Assembly (NCBI GenBank): GCA_910584365.1
Contig: CAJUAF010000002.1
Location: forward strand, 186,001-250,000
Direction of reading: 5' to 3'
Length of the DNA stretch: 64,000 bases
Source of the DNA: an uncultured Muribaculaceae bacterium
Lineage (GTDB): Bacteria; Bacteroidota; Bacteroidia; Bacteroidales; Muribaculaceae
Within the stretch, counting starts at the first letter, position 1; the number at the start of each line of letters is the position of its first letter. The translations under genes were made by a program, and so were the position numbers. Of the stretch, positions 59,222 through 64,000 are shown piece after piece. A model generated the notes under the pieces. That model saw only the letters and a list, made by a program, of their open reading frames with translations. It was not told the origin of the DNA and did not search any database.

Positions 59222-60346
59222 TCAGTTATCGGTGGGTTTGGGGGCATTTTTGTTCTCCTTGTCGCCGCGCAGCCGGGTGTCGGCTGTGATGGATGAAGGT
59301 TCAAGAAGCTGTACGTCAATGCCATTGGATATTCCGGTCTTTATCGCCACGCGGTCGAACGTCTGAGGTTTCTCACTTTTGAGGACATATACAAAGGAGG
59401 AATCGTTGGCATAATCGATAACTCTTTCCGGAATGGCCAGGATATCTTCGGCCTTCTCGAGAATCACCGTGGCATTCGCGCTGTAGCCGGCACGCAGTTT
59501 TGAAGTGTCGCCGGAACTGAGGGCCGCTTTTACCTCGAAAGTATTGGTGCCGTTGTCGTCTGTCGCGATGGGGGCGATTTTCTCGATTACGGCGGGATAG
59601 TCAGACCCTTGTATAGCACCCACGGAAATCCGTACACTCATCCCCTCGGAGAGCAGATCCACTTCAGTCTCGTCGATTTTCCCCTTGAAGATTATGTCCG
59701 TCATATCGGCGATTTTCGCAATGGTGGTACCGTCGTTGAAAGTATTCGACTGGATTACCGAGCTTCCGACCTTCACCGGAACCTCCAGTACAAGTCCTGT
59801 TACCGTAGCGCGTACCAGCGTGTTGGAACCCTGCGTATCGAAAGAAGACACCCCGTCGCGGACGATGCGCAGCTGGTCGTTGGCCTGCTCGAGTTCCTGC
59901 TGGGCCTGGCGATAGGCGGCCAGATCAGTCTCGTATTTCTCGCGGCTCTCATATTTCTTGTCGAAAAGCGCTTTGGTGCGTTCGTATGTCTGCCGGGCCT
60001 GTTCCAGGGAAATCTTGGCGACGCGGATGCGGTTTTCAGCCGAAGATAGCTGTGTTGCTTCGGGAATAACCTTGATTTTGGCGATTATGTCGCCGTTGTT
60101 TACGTGGTCGCCCGGTTCCACAAGGATTTCACTGATGATTCCGGAAATCTGGGGCTTGATTTCGATTTCATCCCGGGGTTCGATATTGCCCGTCAGGACA
60201 GTGGTCCGTTCCACGGTCATCTGACGCGGACTGACAAGTTCGTAAGTGGTCTCTTTCCCCTTTGAATTAAGGAAAAGGTAGACAAAGGTGCCGGCGAAAA
60301 TGGCGGCGATGATAATCCACATCAGGATTCTGAAAAACTTTTTCAT
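59222..60346 (-). CDS. Membrane fusion (HlyD/MacA-type) protein
   Basis: The 374-residue protein has an N-terminal membrane anchor (ILMWIIIAAIFAGTFVYLFL), a lipoyl-type half (TGNIEPRDEIEIKPQISGIISEILVEPGDHVNNGDIIAKI), a coiled coil (about 110-165), then the second lipoyl half and beta barrel (LVRATVTGLVLEVPVKVGSSV; GKIDETEVDLLSEGMSVRI). It bridges the inner-membrane transporter and TolC. The gene stands between the permeases and tolC. Confidence 0.93.
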   Translation of the reverse strand: MKKFFRILMWIIIAAIFAGTFVYLFLNSKGKETTYELVSPRQMTVERTTVLTGNIEPRDEIEIKPQISGIISEILVEPGDHVNNGDIIAKIKVIPEATQLSSAENRIRVAKISLEQARQTYERTKALFDKKYESREKYETDLAAYRQAQQELEQANDQLRIVRDGVSSFDTQGSNTLVRATVTGLVLEVPVKVGSSVIQSNTFNDGTTIAKIADMTDIIFKGKIDETEVDLLSEGMSVRISVGAIQGSDYPAVIEKIAPIATDDNGTNTFEVKAALSSGDTSKLRAGYSANATVILEKAEDILAIPERVIDYANDSSFVYVLKSEKPQTFDRVAIKTGISNGIDVQLLEPSSITADTRLRGDKENKNAPKPTDN

Positions 60347-60376
60347 AAGTTCTGAAGATGTATGCTGCTGTTATTG

Positions 60377-61627
60377 TTATTTGTCGTTGAGAGCCTCGAT
60401 GGGCTTTATTTTCATTGCCTTGATGGCCGGTATCAGTCCTGCCAGGGTCCCCAGTACCACGAAGGTAACCATAATCGTTACCGCATGGCCGAGATTCATC
60501 TGAAAACGCGGAGTGGAAATTTCGTTGGCGGTCATCGCCGCGGTCACTCCCAGCACCACACAGGCAAGCGAGATCCCCGCCATACCGGCGATGGCCGTCA
60601 GGGTCACTCCTTCGGACAGTATCTGGACGATGATGTCGGAGGGGCGCGCTCCGATGGCCCTGCGGATTCCGATTTCCTGGGTGCGCTCCTTGACGATTAC
60701 CCACATAATGTTGCCTATGCCGATGATTCCTGCAATCAGTGTTGACAGTCCGATGAAAAGAGCCAGAAAAGATACCCCCATGAACAGGGCGTCAACTTTC
60801 GCGAACTCCTCGGAAATATTCATATACCACATCGCGCTGGTATCGTCGGGGGCTACTTTATGGCGGGAATAGAGAATCCGGCGTATCTTGGGCTCGAGTG
60901 CGGTGAAATCCGCCGTATCGTATCCGACCATCATGATTCCATCAATCAGATCCCCTTTATTGAAAGCGTTCTGGAAGGTTTTCAGAGGCATAATGACAAC
61001 GTTGTCAATTCTGTCTCCCATCTGAATCTCATTGTTCTGATAGGCGATACCGACAATGCGATATGCGACTCCGTTCACAAGGATTTCCCGCCCCACCGGA
61101 TCGGTTACTCCCGGGAAAAGTTCGTTGGCGACTTTCTTGCCGACAACCGCAACCTTGCGCATGAACCGTTCGTCTGCGTCGTTGATGAAGCGGCCGGATT
61201 CTATCGCAGGCGTCATCACATCCGTAAACCCCGCGCGCACACCCCATATCTGTCCCGAATAGGTGTAACGCCCGTTGCGGAAACTTATATTGGACGAAGA
61301 TGACTGAGGGGTCACCGTCTTCAATTGCGGAAGAAGCACCTGCAGGCGTTCCAGGTCGGTCATGTCGAGACTCCATCGGCGCCCTTTGGCGTGTCCCTGG
61401 TAAGGTATAGTGGTCTTCCCCGGGAACAGTATGGCGCTGTTGGTGGCGAATCCGGCGAAATTGCGCCGCAGCAGGTCCTCGGCACCCCGGGCCCCTCCCA
61501 TAAGACACGCCAGCATGAAGACTCCCCAGAAAATACCGAATGCGGTCAGAAAGGTACGCGTCTTGTTTCGCGCCAGCGTGGCGCCGATTTCCTTCCAGTT
61601 GTCTATGTCAAAGAATGGAATTTTCAC
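60377..61627 (-). CDS. ABC transporter permease (MacB type)
   Basis: The 416-residue protein has the MacB/FtsX layout: a first membrane helix (FLTAFGIFWGVFMLACLMG), a large periplasmic part, and three C-terminal helices with the MacB signature (ERTQEIGIRRAIGARPSDIIVQIL). It is a mechanotransmission permease paired with the ATPase and the next permease. GTG at 61627 is chosen as start because it gives a standard cytoplasmic lead; a TTG at 61645 is also possible. Confidence 0.9.
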   Translation of the reverse strand: MKIPFFDIDNWKEIGATLARNKTRTFLTAFGIFWGVFMLACLMGGARGAEDLLRRNFAGFATNSAILFPGKTTIPYQGHAKGRRWSLDMTDLERLQVLLPQLKTVTPQSSSSNISFRNGRYTYSGQIWGVRAGFTDVMTPAIESGRFINDADERFMRKVAVVGKKVANELFPGVTDPVGREILVNGVAYRIVGIAYQNNEIQMGDRIDNVVIMPLKTFQNAFNKGDLIDGIMMVGYDTADFTALEPKIRRILYSRHKVAPDDTSAMWYMNISEEFAKVDALFMGVSFLALFIGLSTLIAGIIGIGNIMWVIVKERTQEIGIRRAIGARPSDIIVQILSEGVTLTAIAGMAGISLACVVLGVTAAMTANEISTPRFQMNLGHAVTIMVTFVVLGTLAGLIPAIKAMKIKPIEALNDK

Positions 61628-61682
61628 TTTACGAAATTTTAGCAACTGCGTAATATGATAGTTATTCGTCTTAATCTGATAA

Positions 61683-62906
61683 TTATTCGTCGCGCAAGGC
61701 TTCCACCGGCTTCACTTTCAATGCTCTCAGAGCCGGGAAAAGTCCGGCCAGCGCCCCGGCGACTATCAGCACTACCGTCACCTGGAAGGCTATCCCGAGA
61801 TTCACATGGGCATAGCCGAGGAAATCGCCGCTGGAATCGAGGCTGGAAAGCAGTTCCGTAAGCCCTGTTCCCAGAACGATTCCTATATAGCCGAACAGAG
61901 TTGTTATCACCACGGATTCCATAAGAATCTGCGTGAGAATCTGACGCGGACGCGCCCCGATGGCCCTGCGGATTCCGATTTCATGAGTACGCTCTTTTAC
62001 AGATACAAACATGATGTTGCTGATTCCGATAATACCGCTCAGAAGAGTCAGCAGTCCGAGCGTCCAGACTCCGACGTTAAGAATCCCCATGGCTCCCTGT
62101 ACGGTAAGGGCATCCTTTACTCCGTTCCATACCCATACGGCTGACTCGTCGTCGGGATCGAAATCATGAGTGGACGCCAGTGTGCGGCGTATATCCTTCT
62201 CAATCCCTTCGGCTTCCTCCTCGGAAGAGACTCCTTTGAGGATTACCGACATCTGGCCAAGTTTGTCTTTATCCTCGGTGAACTCCCGGGCAGTAGTGTA
62301 AGGGATGTAGACCGTGCGGTGCCAGCGTCCTTTGTAGACTCCTATTATCAGGTAGGAAAGTCCGCCGCAGCTGACCCGCTGCCCCACCGCGTTATTCCCC
62401 TCGGGAGGGAAAAGCTGCTGGGCATATTCAACCGGAAGCACCATTACTTTGGCACGGGTTTTCATATCGTTGTCCGAGATGAAGCGTCCCTGGACCATGT
62501 CGAGCCGTTCCTGGTCAACGGTAGAGGGGAAGACGCCGGTATAGCTGGCATCCACGAAGGTAGTGTTGGTTGATATATTGGCTGCCGTACCGTATATTTC
62601 GGATGTCACTGCCGTCACATCGGCTCCCTGGGTCCGCTGGATATTCCGGATATCATTGTTCTTTAGGTTTATGCGTCGTCCTTCGCGGTAGCCGTGATAG
62701 GGAGTAGTGGTGACACCTCCCCATACGGAGATTTTCTGGTTGTCGGCGCGCATCATGTTCTCCCTGAAAGATGCTGTCAGACCGTTGGCTACGCTGACAA
62801 GCGTGATCAGCATGAAAATACCCCAGGCGACGGCCAGGCCTGTCAGGGCGGTGCGCAACTTATTGTTGCGCATGGTCTGAAGGATTTCGTTGGTAAGGTC
62901 AAACAT
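61683..62906 (-). CDS. ABC transporter permease (MacB type)
   Basis: The 407-residue permease is a paralogue of its neighbour, starting MFDLTNEILQTMRNNKLRTALTGLAVAWGIFML and ending with the ERTHEIGIRRAIGARPRQILTQILMES signature and three helices. The two permeases probably form a heterodimer. The ATG at 62906 is used because it lies 8 bases inside the ATPase gene, a typical coupling; the longer frame is out of place. Confidence 0.92.
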   Translation of the reverse strand: MFDLTNEILQTMRNNKLRTALTGLAVAWGIFMLITLVSVANGLTASFRENMMRADNQKISVWGGVTTTPYHGYREGRRINLKNNDIRNIQRTQGADVTAVTSEIYGTAANISTNTTFVDASYTGVFPSTVDQERLDMVQGRFISDNDMKTRAKVMVLPVEYAQQLFPPEGNNAVGQRVSCGGLSYLIIGVYKGRWHRTVYIPYTTAREFTEDKDKLGQMSVILKGVSSEEEAEGIEKDIRRTLASTHDFDPDDESAVWVWNGVKDALTVQGAMGILNVGVWTLGLLTLLSGIIGISNIMFVSVKERTHEIGIRRAIGARPRQILTQILMESVVITTLFGYIGIVLGTGLTELLSSLDSSGDFLGYAHVNLGIAFQVTVVLIVAGALAGLFPALRALKVKPVEALRDE

Positions 62907-63618
62907 CGGCTCGACAGATACGGTTATCGGCACCGGCAGCGGCCAGAGGTGAATTATCAGGTACAATCAGACCGTCGGATATCCGGATGATGCGGTTACA
63001 TTGTTCTCCGACGCCGGGATCATGGGTGACGATGACGATAGTCTTCCCCTCCTCGCGGTTGAGCTGCTTGAACAGCGCCATCACATCGCGGGATGTCGAG
63101 GAATCAAGGGCACCTGTAGGTTCGTCGGCCAGAATAATGGCGGGATTGGTGATCATCGCCCGCGCGATTGCCACGCGCTGTTTCTGTCCGCCGGAGAGTT
63201 CTCCGGGCAGATGGTGGGCCCTGTCGGCAAGCCCCATCTTATCGAGCTGCTCCATGGCGAGGACATTCCTTTTGCGGCGCGACACACCCTGGTAGAAAAG
63301 CGGCAGAGCCACGTTTTCGACAGCGTTCTTATAACTGATAAGATTGAACGACTGAAAAACGAATCCGATCATGCGGTTACGGTATTGCGCGGCGTCATTC
63401 TCGGACAGATTCCTGATGAGCTTGCCGTCCAGACGGTATTCACCCGAATCATAATTGTCAAGGATTCCCAGGATGTTGAGCAGAGTTGACTTGCCCGATC
63501 CGGAAGCCCCCATTATGGAGACAAGCTCTCCTTTGTCGACATGGAGATTGATTCCCTTCAGTACATGGAGAGGAACTGCTCCCGGATATGTCTTGTTGAT
63601 ATCTTTTAATGTAATCAT
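62899..63618 (-). CDS. ABC transporter ATP-binding protein (MacB/LolD type)
   Basis: The 239-residue ATPase has Walker A GASGSGKS (37-44), Q-loop FVFQSFNL (87-94), signature LSGGQKQR (141-148) and Walker B IILADEPTG (161-169), with the H-loop THD. The YPGAVPLHVLKGINL opening and NLISYKNAVENVALPL segment place it in the MacB/LolD group. It powers the two permeases that follow. It heads the five-gene operon; the ATG at 63618 is the start that matches the family. Confidence 0.95.
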   Translation of the reverse strand: MITLKDINKTYPGAVPLHVLKGINLHVDKGELVSIMGASGSGKSTLLNILGILDNYDSGEYRLDGKLIRNLSENDAAQYRNRMIGFVFQSFNLISYKNAVENVALPLFYQGVSRRKRNVLAMEQLDKMGLADRAHHLPGELSGGQKQRVAIARAMITNPAIILADEPTGALDSSTSRDVMALFKQLNREEGKTIVIVTHDPGVGEQCNRIIRISDGLIVPDNSPLAAAGADNRICRADV

Positions 63619-64000
63619 AAATGTGACTGGCCCCCTCGGGGCGTTGACTTTCGTTGAGTTTGACGTCGGAATAACGGATTTGGTTGCAAAGGTCATAAAA
63701 AAATTTGCTCCGGCTATTGCATATTTCAACGATTTGCCTTAATTTTGCGTTATAAAAATGAACGAAGAGATAAGAGAATCTCTCCCGGGAGGCTATCGAC
63801 GGGAAGTCGGCTTTATAATATGGTAAAAATTATAAAGTTTTGCTTTAAAATTCAAATCGGTTAGCTTTCGGCGTCATTTATGCAATTTTAATATTATTTG
63901 ACGATATTTGCCTCAATAAGGAAGGCCAAAGATATTTGCCACACCAAAGTTGATTGGGAAACTCATCAAATTTTTATGAAATGCCGAGACATCCTCGCAA
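63619..64000. other. Intergenic region at the right edge
   Basis: It holds a rightward promoter (63,717-63,747), a short 22-codon frame (ATG 63,758, stop 63,824-63,826), two copies of GATATTTGCC (around 63,903 and 63,931) and an AT-rich stretch. A possible gene starts near 63,979 (ATGAAATGCCG) and runs off the edge; too little is visible to name it. A clear leftward promoter for the ABC operon was not found; the best -7 candidate (complement of CAAAGGTC near 63,687) is weak. Confidence 0.4.
63717..63747 (+). promoter_or_regulatory. Rightward promoter at the window edge
   Basis: TTGC (63717-63720), 19 bases and TAATTTTG (63740-63747) form a clean promoter pointing right, divergent from the ABC operon. 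What it drives is beyond the window. Confidence 0.65.

Noticed and set aside
1..64000. tRNA, rRNA, insertion sequences, CRISPR arrays
   Set aside because: No tRNA-like cloverleaf, rRNA segment, transposase or regular repeat-spacer pattern was noticed; a tRNA at the phage junction was looked for and not found.

Overview
The window joins two unlike pieces of DNA. Positions 1 to about 25,190 are the integrase-proximal part of a tailed-phage genome integrated in the chromosome. Positions from about 25,190 to 64,000 are chromosome of a Bacteroidota bacterium. The order Bacteroidales is well supported: promoters of the form TTGC/TTTG-N19-21-TAnnTTTG, DUF3853, DUF3873, DUF4835/PorD and DUF5606 families, a BioG-BioC fusion, and the dnaN-exonuclease-coaBC-porD-recN-rlmB cluster. 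The fairly GC-rich codon use would fit Muribaculaceae, but that is only an inference.

Prophage (1-25,190). Nearly everything is on the minus strand. From right to left come: the immunity and integration unit on the plus strand (repressor 22,613, two small genes, tyrosine integrase ending 25,081); a divergent leftward promoter at 22,522-22,552; small accessory genes (DUF3873, a LuxR-type HTH protein, DUF3853); a recombination module (SMC-like ATPase, RecT-like annealing protein, MBL-fold enzyme); an HU protein; a replication-type gene (13,566-14,507) holding an 11-bp-phased iteron-like array; a DUF4406/DnaA-C fusion; a C5 cytosine methyltransferase; SSB; a VRR-NUC nuclease; then, beyond a terminator at 7,721-7,750, a ParB-methyltransferase fusion and the packaging and head genes (terminase small-like, terminase large, portal, gpF-like head protein fused to a zincin). 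Capsid, tail and lysis genes must lie left of position 1. GATC is almost absent from this 25 kb. Only six copies were found by eye, and every one lies inside GGATCC.

Junction. The phage sits in the 3' end of a tolC-like gene (25,129-26,382). The gene's normal C-terminus appears to be replaced by phage sequence. The gene is cut off from whatever lay downstream in its TetR-tolC efflux operon.

Chromosome. In order: the TetR-tolC remnant; a U32 (RlhA-like) protein; a porin; the minus-strand dnaN operon (beta clamp, exonuclease, CoaBC, PorD-like, RecN, RlmB); superoxide dismutase; a PIF1-type helicase with TPRs; a FadL-like outer-membrane protein and a W/Y/G-rich secreted protein; a DUF308 membrane protein; MutS2; a TonB-dependent receptor and a lipoprotein-type HTH regulator; a biotin operon (bioA, bioF, bioG-bioC, bioD); thymidine kinase and glycerate kinase; an OmpA-type lipoprotein; DUF5606; and a complete five-gene MacAB-TolC-type export operon (ABC ATPase, two permeases, membrane fusion protein, TolC). 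No tRNA, rRNA, CRISPR array or insertion sequence was seen.
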